Position numbers and translations under genes: made by a program. Under the pieces are notes generated by a model. That model ran no database searches, was not told where the DNA came from, and worked only from the letters and a program-made list of their open reading frames with translations. A stretch of 64,000 bases of DNA. Origin: DATFKA01 sp035268885. Lineage in GTDB: Bacteria; Bacteroidota; Bacteroidia; Chitinophagales; Saprospiraceae. The DNA lies in the NCBI GenBank assembly GCA_035268885.1, contig DATFKA010000157.1, positions 49,862 through 113,861 of the forward strand, given 5' to 3'. This document shows, one piece after another, positions 1-8,784 of this stretch (positions within the stretch are counted from its first letter, which is position 1; each line of letters starts with the position of its first letter).

Positions 1-2494
1 AATCGGTATTATCGCTCGCACCATCGGGGCGCAATTGGATATCATCAAAAGTGATTTTCAAAATACCCTGATTATATACCTCAAAGGAGTAGGGATGACT
101 ACTGGCCCCCATCTCTAAGGTAGAGATATCCAGGAATCCAGAGAGTGTATCACGGATTACAATACGATCCACAAGCTCCTCACCAGTATTACTTAAAATA
201 AACTTGTAGGTTAAATCGGTTTCTTGAGCTATAATACCTCCGCGGTAGCCCTTGGGATAACCTCTCAGCTCTACCGACGGTAAGGAATCGATAATTACTT
301 GTACATCCTTACTTCGCGTGGGCTCTTCATCATCTTCTGGGAATTGTGTAACAAAACCCGTGGCAAAGTTACCATCTTCGGCGTCACAGCCCTCCACCGC
401 CGCCGTGGCGAATGCTTTAAAGGGGTGTTCTTTTGCCTGGTTAGCGATGACCCGGTAAGTAGCACCTGGCTGACGCCCATCGGCAAAACTGATCCGGATG
501 GAAGTATCCTGGGCCTGAGCCAGCTGGTATTCCCCCGTGTTCAAAATGATTTCATTTTCTACAACCACTACGCCCCGACTCACATCCATACTATTCTTTC
601 CAATGTTTTTGATTTGGAATAGTATCTCATCGGGCTGGCATTCTGCCGTAACCCGTATATCGGAACGGTCCCAGCCGGCATCTTCCGTAATACAGAGGGT
701 ATCCGGTGTAATCGTGGCTTCCACGGAGACCGCTTTGCTCTGCGTAGTACCATCACAAGAAGATTGGGTAGTAAATTGAAAGCGCCCGCATTCACCTGCG
801 GGAATTGCACCCAGATCAAAACGCAACAGGCTGCCATTTTGTACAACCGGAATTGCCGATGATTCAAAAGAAAGTTGGTTATCTAACAATACCTCCACCT
901 TTGCATCAATTGCATCGGCGGTTCCTAAATTACAATATTCGACCGTATAAACTATATTATCACAACGCACCAGAAAAGGTGCAGATATATCTACTTCCAG
1001 GTAAGGACACTCTACGGTGGCTACGGCAGCCATGTCTACCGTTAAGGTATCGTAAAAACTATCAATGACAATGGGGTAGCCATTCTCCTGGCAGGTCTCC
1101 CAGTATCTATTCTCGGGTAAGATGTCTACGATGTAAGCACCGGTATCAACCGTAATGGCGTATTGGCCATTCTCATCAGTCGTACCGTAATAATTCCTGG
1201 TTTCACCGCGGGCAATGACAACCCAGTTCGATAATCCGGATTCTTCCTCGTCAAGATCACAGGCACCATCCAGATCCTGATAAACCGTACCTTTAATTTC
1301 ATTTGTCAGGGTATTACCCAGGGCATCGGTTTTCACCAGAACCATATCGTTCTCAAAAGTCAAACCCGGTGCAGCGTATCCAGCTAAGGCAAAACCACCA
1401 TCCAGAGTAGGCACAATTGATCTCACCTCATCCAAGTAATCAGAGCGGCCCAGGTTGCGTTCCCATATTTGATTCCCCTCGCCGTCTAATTTCGCAACAA
1501 ATATATCTGCGTTAATGCCATCGGACAATACCCGAATACCCGCAATAACCAGACTGCCATCTGCTAATTGTGTAACACTATTGGCAATCTCTTCGTCGGT
1601 TTCATTACCTAAGGTACGGGACCAGCGCTGATTACCGTCGGCATCAAATTTTGCTACAAAAGCATCCGGACTATTATTAATCGTTCCGGCAATGGCCAGA
1701 CCACCGTCCAGGGTCGCTACAATATCTCTACCTTCTTCCAGGAAGTTGTTGGCAATACGGACATCCCATACGGTTTCGCCCTGTGCATCCAATCGATAAA
1801 GCACAATATCATTATCAAAACCGATTTCATTTTTGGAATCCCCAACCACTGCAAAACCATCGCCGAGCCGGACAATACCATTCCCCACGTCAGAACGCTG
1901 CGTACCTATGGTTTTTTGCCAACGAGCATTCCCCAAAGCATCAAAACGGACCACTAAAATATCACTTTCAATATCCGTGCCCGCATCATTTTCGCCTACA
2001 ATGGCAAAACCACCATCCTCCAGGGCAACTACATCATTGGCTACTTCACTGACATCACCTCCGTAAGTACGGGCCCAGATTAATTCTCCCTGGGGAGATA
2101 TCTTGATCAGCTCTACATCATCGATGCCATTGTTGCCATCTATGCTTCCAACGAGGAGATAATTACCATCCACCAGTCGAGCGATGGACTTGGGTTGTTG
2201 ATTGTCCCCATTATCAAAATAGGTAGACCAAACCAATGTACCGTCAATGTCTAATTTTACCAGAAAAACGTCCTGATCACTATCGCCATCGGGATCAATA
2301 CCCGAACCCAGCAGCAAATAGCCTCCGTCAATATCTTCCATGACAGCCCAGCCTTCTTCCGGGCTATCCCCGCCAAAACTTCTTTGCCACCCCTGAGCAG
2401 ACAAACTGTTCATAAACAGCAATAGCATTAACAGGACACTGCTGGTCAGGTGGCCTATTAAAATAGTTGCTTTAAGGGTCGCTTTCTTTTTCAT
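1..2494 (-). CDS. Large secreted repeat protein with SdrD-B-like and DUF11-like domains (3' end outside window)
   Basis: An open frame of 831 codons starts at the ATG at 2494 and continues past the left edge, so the C-terminus is missing. The product begins MKKKATLK, followed by a hydrophobic segment ending LSAQG, which fits a Sec signal peptide. Residues of about 30-400 hold six or seven repeats of the form DGGFAIVG...D.D.FV.KLD..GN..W...(Y/L)GG, a beta-propeller-like pattern common in Bacteroidota secreted proteins. A segment with GTVYQDLDGACDLDEEE then resembles an SdrD B-like (Cna-B) domain, followed by beta-rich DUF11-like repeats (CDNIVYTVEYCNLGTADA; LTYKFILSNTGEELVDRIVI). Such proteins usually end in a type IX sorting domain, which would lie outside the window. 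Function is probably surface adhesion or structure; that is inference. Confidence 0.85.
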   Translation of the reverse strand, partial: MKKKATLKATILIGHLTSSVLLMLLLFMNSLSAQGWQRSFGGDSPEEGWAVMEDIDGGYLLLGSGIDPDGDSDQDVFLVKLDIDGTLVWSTYFDNGDNQQPKSIARLVDGNYLLVGSIDGNNGIDDVELIKISPQGELIWARTYGGDVSEVANDVVALEDGGFAIVGENDAGTDIESDILVVRFDALGNARWQKTIGTQRSDVGNGIVRLGDGFAVVGDSKNEIGFDNDIVLYRLDAQGETVWDVRIANNFLEEGRDIVATLDGGLAIAGTINNSPDAFVAKFDADGNQRWSRTLGNETDEEIANSVTQLADGSLVIAGIRVLSDGINADIFVAKLDGEGNQIWERNLGRSDYLDEVRSIVPTLDGGFALAGYAAPGLTFENDMVLVKTDALGNTLTNEIKGTVYQDLDGACDLDEEESGLSNWVVIARGETRNYYGTTDENGQYAITVDTGAYIVDILPENRYWETCQENGYPIVIDSFYDTLTVDMAAVATVECPYLEVDISAPFLVRCDNIVYTVEYCNLGTADAIDAKVEVLLDNQLSFESSAIPVVQNGSLLRFDLGAIPAGECGRFQFTTQSSCDGTTQSKAVSVEATITPDTLCITEDAGWDRSDIRVTAECQPDEILFQIKNIGKNSMDVSRGVVVVENEIILNTGEYQLAQAQDTSIRISFADGRQPGATYRVIANQAKEHPFKAFATAAVEGCDAEDGNFATGFVTQFPEDDEEPTRSKDVQVIIDSLPSVELRGYPKGYRGGIIAQETDLTYKFILSNTGEELVDRIVIRDTLSGFLDISTLEMGASSHPYSFEVYNQGILKITFDDIQLRPDGASDNTD

Positions 2495-2682
2495 TCGTCT
2501 GTAATTTAAAACACTGTTTTCTCTGTACATTACAAATATGTCACCATTTATTGCCAGGAACAAAGACAAATATTGATATTTGTTGAAAAAAAATGGCTAT
2601 TTTCACAATAAACCAATACCATAAGGCATTGATTTACATCAAACTAATTGCCAAATAAATTGTTGAAATCTATTTTTAAGCC

Positions 2683-4086
2683 ATGAATAATAGTCAACTC
2701 GTTGATGTCGCCCGTTCTCTGCACAAAAAAGAAACACGAGAACTCAAGAAATGGTTAGCCTCCCCAGCGCACAATCATCGGGATGATGTTATACAACTTT
2801 TTGATTACTTGCTACAGGGAAATCATCTGGCAGACGACAAATTCCTGGAAAAAGAGCGGGTTTTCAAAAAAATCTTTCCAAAAGAAGCCTACGATGATGC
2901 CAAACTGCGTCAAACCATGCACTTTCTCCTTAAATCAATTGAGGAGTATTTGGTGTATAACGAACTTTTGGCCGACGATATTTCTACCCGCTTTGCGCTT
3001 GCGCGCGTTTATCGGCATAAAGGCCTCGAAAGCACGCTGCAAAAGAACATAAAAGCAATTGATCGGCAACAAAAGAAAAAAGTCGTACAGGATGATGAGT
3101 TTTTCCTCAATCAGTACTACCTATACCAGGAAATCAACGAATCGGACGTAAGGGGGGCAGCCCGACTACAGGAGATGTCCAGCTCTCTGGAGATAAGCTT
3201 TATCATCCGAAAGTTGCGTATTGCCTGCTTTATGGTTAACCACCAAAGCATCTACAAAACCGAATATAATTACGGCCTGCTAGAGCCGCTACTCAGCTAT
3301 ATCGAAGAGCATGATTTACTCAAAATCGAAGCCATCGCCATCTATTATTATTGCTACAAATCGCTAACCCAACCCGAAGAAGAAGACTATTACTTTACTT
3401 ATCGAGACATTATCTTCGAACACAATGATATTCTTCCCCATTTCGAAATGCGTAATAATTACCTGCTGGCCATTAATTATTGTGCTACTAAAGCTAATCA
3501 GTTCAAAGTCTCTTTCCGAAGTGAGGTATTCGAACTTTATAGAAAAGGGATCGAAAATAAAGTCTTGTTTTCGGATGAAGGCCAGCTGACCAACTCCACC
3601 TTCAGAAATACCGTAAACATTGGCACCGTAGTTAAAGAATTCGAGTGGATCTATTCCTTTATAGAGGATTATCAAAGATTCTTGCCCGATGATGACCGCG
3701 AGCAAATGGTGTTATCTTCCTGGGGTAAATTCTATTTTGAGAAGGGCGAATACGATAAAGCGCGGGATTATCTAATCCAGGTGAACCCCAGTAATGTCCT
3801 CTTAAACCTCAACATCAAATCGATGTTGGTTCGCATCTATTACCACGAGGATGAATTTCAGCTGCTCGACGCTTTACTGGAGAGTATGAAAGTGTATATC
3901 AATCGCAAAAAAATGTTGATGCCACAGCACCGACGTCCCTTCCTAAACCTCATTAAATATACCAAAAAGTTAGTCCGGGTGAATCCATTTGACAAAGAAG
4001 CAGTGGGCAAGCTTCGGGAGGAGGTCGAAGCGGCGCATCCGCTCATTGCCAAAGAATGGTTCCTGGAGCAGGTAGACGATCTATAA
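2683..4086 (+). CDS. Uncharacterised alpha-helical protein with TPR-like C-terminal half
   Basis: A 467-residue soluble protein that I do not recognise by name. It has no signal peptide or membrane segment. The N-terminus (residues 1-100) is helical and charged (LHKKETRELKKWL; EKERVFKKIFPKEAYDDAKLRQTMHF is similar in style to helical-repeat scaffolds). Around residues 345-400 there is a TPR-like pair (FEKGEYDKARDYL; LVRIYYHEDEFQLLDALL). It is divergently transcribed from the large secreted protein at 2494, with a 188-nt AT-rich spacer. The next gene on the same strand starts 28 nt downstream, so the two could be cotranscribed. Codon use is like its neighbours. A scaffold or regulatory role is possible, but nothing in the sequence decides it. 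Confidence 0.8.
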   Translation: MNNSQLVDVARSLHKKETRELKKWLASPAHNHRDDVIQLFDYLLQGNHLADDKFLEKERVFKKIFPKEAYDDAKLRQTMHFLLKSIEEYLVYNELLADDISTRFALARVYRHKGLESTLQKNIKAIDRQQKKKVVQDDEFFLNQYYLYQEINESDVRGAARLQEMSSSLEISFIIRKLRIACFMVNHQSIYKTEYNYGLLEPLLSYIEEHDLLKIEAIAIYYYCYKSLTQPEEEDYYFTYRDIIFEHNDILPHFEMRNNYLLAINYCATKANQFKVSFRSEVFELYRKGIENKVLFSDEGQLTNSTFRNTVNIGTVVKEFEWIYSFIEDYQRFLPDDDREQMVLSSWGKFYFEKGEYDKARDYLIQVNPSNVLLNLNIKSMLVRIYYHEDEFQLLDALLESMKVYINRKKMLMPQHRRPFLNLIKYTKKLVRVNPFDKEAVGKLREEVEAAHPLIAKEWFLEQVDDL

Positions 4087-4114
4087 TTGCGAATTTTGAA
4101 TTTAAATTAGACCG

Positions 4115-4690
4115 ATGTTATTCCAACGCAGAATCGTATCACCAGACCTCTGCCTGATGGCAGCTACCACGGAAATTAGCCCAGCCCTGTTTACCCTACT
4201 GGAGCAGGAACGGACCTACCTGGAACGATGGATGAAGTGGCCCCAGCGGATCGACACCCCAGCCCGCTGTCAACGCTACCTGCGTGAAATGCAACTCATA
4301 AATGGGGCTGGGCAACAATTCTTCAGCTTTATTTTTTACCAAGATCAATTGGCAGGCTCCATTGCCTTAGCTAAAATTGATCGCCAAAATCAAGTGGGGG
4401 AACTGGGCTTTTGGAAAAGTCAAACCCGCTTACCCAAAGTACAAATGCAAACCGCCATGCAAAACTTCATCCTGGCCTGCTGGGAAAACGGCGAGATCCA
4501 TCGCCTGGAAATACAGACACCCAACACCAATCTACCCACCAAAAAACTCAGCGAAAAATTAGGTTTCCAATTGGAGGGCAGTAAGAGAAAAGCACTCCGT
4601 ATGGATGGACAATACGTCGATCTGGATATTTATGGCCTGCTTATACCAGACGATCATTCCAATGCGCTAACTGGCTGCCTCTATCATTGA
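4115..4690 (+). CDS. GNAT family N-acetyltransferase, RimJ/RimL type
   Basis: A 191-residue protein with the layout of ribosomal-protein-alanine-type acetyltransferases. An N-terminal segment contains LFTLLEQERTYLERWMKWPQ, like the RimL start (a helix after a substrate strand). A central strand pair carries DQLAGSIALAKID and GELGFW. The C-terminal part has EIHRLEIQTPNTNLPTKKLSEKLGFQLEG, the usual acceptor segment where the Asn and the 'KLGF' helix end the acetyl-CoA fold, followed by a terminal LDIYGLL strand. The acetyl-CoA pyrophosphate loop (R/Q-x-x-G-x-G/A) is weak: QTRLPKVQMQTAM is in its place, so activity is uncertain. The start used is the first ATG, 28 nt after the previous gene. The substrate is unknown. 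Confidence 0.8.
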   Translation: MLFQRRIVSPDLCLMAATTEISPALFTLLEQERTYLERWMKWPQRIDTPARCQRYLREMQLINGAGQQFFSFIFYQDQLAGSIALAKIDRQNQVGELGFWKSQTRLPKVQMQTAMQNFILACWENGEIHRLEIQTPNTNLPTKKLSEKLGFQLEGSKRKALRMDGQYVDLDIYGLLIPDDHSNALTGCLYH

Positions 4691-4702
4691 GCAGCGTAGT
4701 AC

Positions 4703-4722
4703 AGACAAGGCATGCCTTGTCT
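4703..4722. repeat. 20-bp perfect palindrome AGACAAGGCA/TGCCTTGTCT
   Basis: Perfect 10+10 palindrome without a loop, 12 nt after the GNAT stop codon. It has no T-tract, so it is not a classic intrinsic terminator. An imperfect relative (AGACAAGG...CCTCGTCT) lies at 56245-56264. Confidence 0.7.
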
Positions 4723-4822
4723 CAACCATACTAAAAATACTCGAGCCAACTTCCACAGGGTAAAGAAAATTCACCCCTAGGAAGCTGGCCCTAAGCACAA
4801 AATAGCAGGAAATAAATATTTT

Positions 4823-4942
4823 AAGTAGGTTGCCCAATTAAATCAAGCAATAATCTGCGTCTTTTTGGGGCGATTTTTGCGCCTCGAACTAGCCCAAAAA
4901 AGCCAGCACCTTATTACAGACTCAATATGGGCAACCTACTTA
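4823..4942. repeat. 120-bp inverted-repeat element with nested hairpins (MITE-like or bidirectional terminator)
   Basis: Perfect 15-nt terminal inverted repeats, TAAGTAGGTTGCCCA at 4823-4837 and its complement at 4928-4942, enclose about 90 nt. Inside lies a second pair (CTTTTTGGGGC against GCCCAAAAAAG) and an inner GGCG...CGCC hairpin near 4869-4885, so the whole element can fold into one long nested stem. It fills the gap between the convergent GNAT and S24 genes. No flanking target-site duplication is obvious. Confidence 0.6.
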
Positions 4943-4960
4943 TAGAAAATGGAAAATTAA

Positions 4961-5698
4961 TTAGTCAATGTCGGCAATTTTACGAATGACCTTGTAGAGG
5001 CGCGTATATTCGTTGACGTCTTCTACAAAAGGATCGTGCTCCAGGTGATTGGCAGAGATCATCTTCAACTCCACTACTCTACCATTCTTGTCGAAGATTT
5101 TTTGGACGTATTTCACCCACAGTGAACCGTTACTTTTAACGGCATAGATCTTATTGTCTTTAATTTCTTGTGCACTGCTGATCTCCCGGCAAATGACCGT
5201 ATCACCGTCATTAATAACGGGCTCCATACTGTTACCATTGATGGGAAAGGCAACCAGGCCGCTTCCACTCAAACCCGGTACACTAAAGAACTCATGGTCT
5301 TCGGCAGCGAAGCCACCTACGTCAACTGAAGAACCCGCAAAAGCTTCTTTGGAGGTAAACAAAATGTTGCCAATCAACTGGGCATCCGTCGCTTCGATGT
5401 TGTTTTTAGGCACATCGAAACCAAAAGGCGTCCCCTCTCCATCAATCAAATAGGATTCATTAACGCCGTATTCGTTACAGAGAGCCCGGGCGTGCCGATA
5501 GTCAATTACTCTTTTGTCTTCTGGATTCAGGAAGGCGCGAATGATGTGTCCGTAGGCACGATTACCTAAAATGCGCTCGGCAAAATCGCCAATACCACGA
5601 CCATTGCGATCGTTGGGGAGAATTTCACCACGCTCTTCCAAAATGGCAAAAACTTTTCTAAAGCGCTCGTTGAGCTGTATTCTGTCTTCCCGAATCAT
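4961..5698 (-). CDS. LexA-like S24 family transcriptional regulator/peptidase
   Basis: A 245-residue protein with a DNA-binding-like N-terminal region (about residues 1-90, helix-turn-helix style, with a YGVNESYLIDGEGTPF tail typical of XRE/CI-type repressors) and a C-terminal S24 autopeptidase fold. The nucleophile is visible as Ser157 in GNSMEPVINDGDTV and the general base as Lys196 in SLWVKYVQ, spaced as in LexA/CI/UmuD. An Ala-Gly bond at A121-G122 (EAFAGSS), upstream of the catalytic domain, is a candidate self-cleavage site. The family couples DNA damage or another signal to derepression. No prophage genes are next to it, so it is more likely a resident stress regulator than a phage repressor. 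The AT-rich 5' region (5699-5770) may hold its operator, but I cannot define one. Confidence 0.85.
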   Translation of the reverse strand: MIREDRIQLNERFRKVFAILEERGEILPNDRNGRGIGDFAERILGNRAYGHIIRAFLNPEDKRVIDYRHARALCNEYGVNESYLIDGEGTPFGFDVPKNNIEATDAQLIGNILFTSKEAFAGSSVDVGGFAAEDHEFFSVPGLSGSGLVAFPINGNSMEPVINDGDTVICREISSAQEIKDNKIYAVKSNGSLWVKYVQKIFDKNGRVVELKMISANHLEHDPFVEDVNEYTRLYKVIRKIADID

Positions 5699-5811
5699 AA
5701 GTTCTCTGTTTGATCATCGATTATGTATGCAATTTAAAACAGAAAATTTATAAAAACAAATTATTTTAAACTTTTTTGTCTTACCAAGGATTTGTTTTAT
5801 TCCTAGATGCA

Positions 5812-5835
5812 GGGTCGAAGCAGGAGCTTCGACCC
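5812..5835. repeat. CGAAGC/GCTTCG hairpin, copy 1
   Basis: Perfect 10-bp stem GGGTCGAAGC / GCTTCGACCC with loop AGGA (plus strand). It sits 8 nt after the stop of the minus-strand lipoprotein gene that ends at 5843. Relatives are at 26256, 28142 and 29311. No T-tract follows on the minus strand. Confidence 0.75.
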
Positions 5836-5842
5836 AAGAGGA

Positions 5843-6436
5843 TCAAAGTCCTAACTCTTTTCTACGTACTTTCAATAAGGCTGCCACATCGATCTCTGAG
5901 CCCTCGGCCATGGAGGTATCTACTGCTAGTAATAAATACTTTTTCCCTTTTTCCCGGAAGAGGATCTCTTGTCCGATGGCCAGTTCAACACCACTACTGG
6001 AGAAGGGAGACAAATTCGGATTCATTACATCCGGGATTAGCAGTGGAATGGATTTTGCCGTTTTGTTCCGTAAGGTAAAACGGATAGAAGTACCCGTATC
6101 CGCTTGTCCGGGCACCTTTGCTTCGATCATAGCCAGACGAAGCTTTACCGGTCGTTCTCCATTATTTTTAAACACCAGCTTATTTTCTGACTCTAATGTT
6201 ACGTCCGCTTTGCCTTTTGCCGAAAGGCCAAAGCCCCGCACCTGACGACCATCTGATTTACTTAAAACGGCGACGTCAACTCCCCGAAAGCTCTGGTTCT
6301 TCACCTGCGCTGTGTATAGCTTCTGGTCAGGCGTATTGACTTGCCGCGATTCCCCCGCCGGCACTTTTAGGCCCGTTCGATTCGTCGTGCAGGACAAAGC
6401 AGAAAAAACAAAAAGGAATACAAATAACTTTTTCAT
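5843..6436 (-). CDS. Putative lipoprotein of unknown function
   Basis: The frame is open upstream to 6559, but the ATG at 6436 gives a proper lipoprotein start: MKKLFVFLFVFSALSCTTN, a short basic n-region, a hydrophobic core and a lipobox with Cys close to residue 16. I therefore use that start (197 residues). The mature part is beta-rich with basic patches (SAKGKADVTLESENKLVFKNNGERPVKLRL) and a second section with SIRFTLRNKTAKSIPLLIP, suggesting an immunoglobulin-like or lipocalin-like sandwich. No named family is recognised. The gene upstream on the same strand ends at 6568, so they could share a transcript. Confidence 0.75.
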   Translation of the reverse strand: MKKLFVFLFVFSALSCTTNRTGLKVPAGESRQVNTPDQKLYTAQVKNQSFRGVDVAVLSKSDGRQVRGFGLSAKGKADVTLESENKLVFKNNGERPVKLRLAMIEAKVPGQADTGTSIRFTLRNKTAKSIPLLIPDVMNPNLSPFSSSGVELAIGQEILFREKGKKYLLLAVDTSMAEGSEIDVAALLKVRRKELGL

Positions 6437-6567
6437 TGGATGCATTTTTTTGGTTCTCAAAATTTGAATTCCCTCCAAAGGTGACATTCGACCGGGTGAG
6501 CAACGCGGCAAATTATGATTTGAGACCTCTTGAGGAAGATTTGAGACCTTTCTGCCCAACGATTTAC

Positions 6568-7341
6568 TTAGTTGCGAAGAATAGACTGCGGCCCCTGCTT
6601 CAGTAGTGCCTGGAGTGCCGGATTATCCTTATAGCGCTCGAAGGGGTGTATCTCAAAAGACTTGTAAGGAGAATACCCCAGTTGGATAAACAGCAGACGC
6701 AGCAAGCGGTTATTCATTGTAGAGAGTCGAAACGAGCTAAGGTCTTCGGCGGGAATCGAATTAATGTATTCCTCGAATAAGGGTTTGTAGCGATTATGGC
6801 GACGCGTCAATTCCAGTACATCCTCCAGCGATACCTGAGTCAAATCAGGCGCATCGAGCAATTGTTGTAAGCCATCCCGACTAAAACCGGTGCGGGCCTC
6901 GAGCTGGGCTTGTGTATTCCATTCGTAGTCATTTGCCGCCCGACGGGCAGTCGATAATGTGGCGTAAGCCTGACGATTACTGCTCATTTGTACAATACCG
7001 TCACCAGCCAGTATGCGATAGCCAGCCAGGTAGAAACTACTGTCCTGCACGGTTTCTCCCCCGGTAATCAATACCCCGCTCATATCCGTTTTTGCTATTT
7101 TCAGATATATTTTGGCGACCGCCGTATCCTGAGCCTCCGCTTGCGCTAAAAAATCGAGCCCCAGTGTATCCAGATCACTGATACGAAAATCCGTATATTC
7201 CATCCACACCATTTGATCGTCTTGGATATCCATTTTGCCAAAGGTATATACAGACTGAAAAAACCAGCTTTGCTCAAGCGTTTGGGCGGATACCGTGAAA
7301 AAACCTAAAAGCAGGTAAATCAAAAATGAAAATCGACGCAT
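6568..7341 (-). CDS. Exported protein of unknown function
   Basis: A 257-residue protein with a Sec signal peptide (MRRFSFLIYLLLGFFTVSAQ, predicted cleavage after SAQ). The mature protein begins with an aromatic-rich segment (SWFFQSVYTFGKMDIQDDQ) and then has a helical C-terminal half (RRAANDYEWNTQAQLEARTGFSRDGLQQLLD). I see no catalytic motif, no lipobox and no type IX sorting tail. It is divergent from the ECF sigma factor, with about 130 nt between start codons, and is followed on its own strand by a lipoprotein gene. A shared envelope role with that neighbour is only inference. Confidence 0.7.
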   Translation of the reverse strand: MRRFSFLIYLLLGFFTVSAQTLEQSWFFQSVYTFGKMDIQDDQMVWMEYTDFRISDLDTLGLDFLAQAEAQDTAVAKIYLKIAKTDMSGVLITGGETVQDSSFYLAGYRILAGDGIVQMSSNRQAYATLSTARRAANDYEWNTQAQLEARTGFSRDGLQQLLDAPDLTQVSLEDVLELTRRHNRYKPLFEEYINSIPAEDLSSFRLSTMNNRLLRLLFIQLGYSPYKSFEIHPFERYKDNPALQALLKQGPQSILRN

Positions 7342-7384
7342 TCTTTATTATTTTTATGTGTAAATCCTAAACAAAAAAGTAGAT

Positions 7385-7408
7385 TACTTTTGTTCACAAT
7401 TACATTTG
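7385..7408 (+). promoter_or_regulatory. Two candidate Bacteroidota -7 elements upstream of the ECF sigma gene
   Basis: TACTTTTG at 7385-7392 and TACATTTG at 7401-7408 both match TAnnTTTG exactly. Neither has a TTG at the ideal upstream distance, so the -33 part is unsupported. A start near 7415 would give a leader of about 55-75 nt. Confidence 0.35.
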
Positions 7409-7471
7409 CTACGGCACTAAACGTATAAATAGGAACAAATAGCCCCCTATCGTTCGTTTGGTTTCGCAGAA

Positions 7472-8062
7472 ATGAGTCACCACGCACGCTCCATGGAACC
7501 AAGAGAACAAGAACTGATTAGTGGTATCAAGGCAGGTAACCATACCCTGGTTGACCAATTGTACGAAGATTACCGACCGGCCTTTGTACAGTGGTTGAAT
7601 CAGCACTTCAAGGCTTTGGAGCACGAGGCCGTGGATATTTTCCAGGATGCCTTGATTATTTTCTACCGGAACATTACTTCCGGCAAAGTTGACCGTCTCA
7701 ATAGCAGCATAAAGACCTATCTGTTTGCTATTGGTAAGCACCTTTGGCTGAAGCGGTTCCGAAAAAAGCAACGCATCAGTTTCCTGGAGGAGCTGCCGGA
7801 TATCAGCTACGAAGGCTGGGATACCCAGATCATCCGGGACATAGAAAGTGCCGATCAACGGGCACGATTGGAAGCGGCGCTAAATCAGCTCGGGGATAAA
7901 TGCAAGCGCCTATTGGTCTTGGCTTTTTTTCATCGGTACAGTACCGAGGCACTGCAGCACGAATTTGACTATAATTCAGCCGATGTAGTGCGCACGAAAA
8001 AATACCGTTGTCTTAATCAATTAAGAGCGCTGCTCAAACCCAACGAAATGGATCACGAATGA
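7472..8062 (+). CDS. RNA polymerase sigma factor, sigma-70 ECF subfamily
   Basis: A 196-residue protein (189 if translation starts at the second ATG at 7493, MEPREQEL, which matches the usual ECF start better). Sigma region 2 is seen in the first 90 residues: LISGIKAGNHTLVDQLYEDYRPAFVQWL, then EAVDIFQDALIIFYRN, then a loop with DRLNSSIKTYLFAIGKHLWLKRFRKKQR, the core-binding and -10-recognition part. Region 4 follows (LEAALNQLGDKCKRLLVLAFFHRYSTEALQHEFDYNSADVVRTKKYRCLNQLR is broken by the usual helix-turn-helix spacing). Its stop codon overlaps the start of the next gene (ATGA), which suggests translational coupling to a membrane-anchored TPR partner. In Bacteroidota, such sigma/TPR pairs next to a CHAT protein form a recurrent module of unknown signal. 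Confidence 0.85.
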   Translation: MSHHARSMEPREQELISGIKAGNHTLVDQLYEDYRPAFVQWLNQHFKALEHEAVDIFQDALIIFYRNITSGKVDRLNSSIKTYLFAIGKHLWLKRFRKKQRISFLEELPDISYEGWDTQIIRDIESADQRARLEAALNQLGDKCKRLLVLAFFHRYSTEALQHEFDYNSADVVRTKKYRCLNQLRALLKPNEMDHE

Positions 8063-8784
8063 ATGCATTTGAAAAATATTTCCAGGGGAAACTACCCCCC
8101 GAAGAACAAGAGGAACTGGCTAAAAAAAGACAGGACCCGGCCTTTGAAGCTGAATTCCAGTCTTACCAACGGGCCTTCCGGGCTATACAGTACCAGGGGG
8201 AAAAAGAACTTAAAGCCCATCTGCAGATAAAAGAGAAAAGCCTTAACGGGGGTCGTTCCAGGCAGCAAACCCGACGTCTGGCACGGCGCGTGCTACAGAT
8301 TGCCGCCATTTTGGTATTAAGCCTTTTGGCCGTCCTGCTCTGGCCCCGCCAACCATCTGCTGAGCGTTATTTAAGCACCTACTTTACACCGGCCTTAAAT
8401 ACGGCGCTACCCAATCTGCGCGGCGAACCCGCACCGGATATGGGCAGTCCTCTGCAAAACGCACTGACCGCTTACAACCAAAAAGATTATCGGGCGGCCA
8501 TCGAGCAATTCCAGCTGATCGATCGTGATAGCCTGCAAGACATTGCCCACTTCTATCAGGCCAATGCCCACCTGGCTCTGGAGAATAGCGGTCCTGCTAT
8601 TCCTCTGTTGCAAGGCCTGGTCCAAAAGGAAAATAACTACCAGTACCAAAGCCGGTGGTACCTGGCCCTGGCTTATCTCGAAAATGGTCAGACGGCTTCC
8701 GCCAAAGCATTGCTCGAACAACTACGTCTGGAGCAGGGCAGCTACCAACGGGAGGCTGCACGGATTTTATTGGAATTGGATTAA
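8059..8784 (+). CDS. Single-pass membrane TPR protein, likely sigma-factor partner (anti-sigma-like)
   Basis: A 241-residue protein. Residues 1-75 are charged and cytosolic in character (FEKYFQGKLPPEEQEELAKKRQD, reminiscent of the zinc-free anti-sigma N-terminus). A single hydrophobic segment lies at about residues 77-95 (VLQIAAILVLSLLAVLLW), and a periplasmic TPR region follows (NALTAYNQKDYRAAIEQFQ; AHFYQANAHLALENSGPAIPLLQ; SRWYLALAYLENGQTASAKALLEQL). The start overlaps the sigma factor stop by 4 nt, so the two are translated together. Its TAA shares the TTAA at 8781-8784 with the stop of the convergent CHAT gene. The position and layout fit an anti-sigma or sensor subunit. That role is inferred from context and not from a recognisable anti-sigma motif. 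Confidence 0.75.
   Translation: MNAFEKYFQGKLPPEEQEELAKKRQDPAFEAEFQSYQRAFRAIQYQGEKELKAHLQIKEKSLNGGRSRQQTRRLARRVLQIAAILVLSLLAVLLWPRQPSAERYLSTYFTPALNTALPNLRGEPAPDMGSPLQNALTAYNQKDYRAAIEQFQLIDRDSLQDIAHFYQANAHLALENSGPAIPLLQGLVQKENNYQYQSRWYLALAYLENGQTASAKALLEQLRLEQGSYQREAARILLELD

Noticed and set aside
295..2066. Several plus-strand and minus-strand short frames
   Set aside because: They are shadows inside the single long minus-strand frame of the secreted repeat protein, whose repeats and signal peptide are coherent.
4961..5698. Prophage repressor
   Set aside because: No integrase, structural or lysis genes are present in the surrounding 10 kb.
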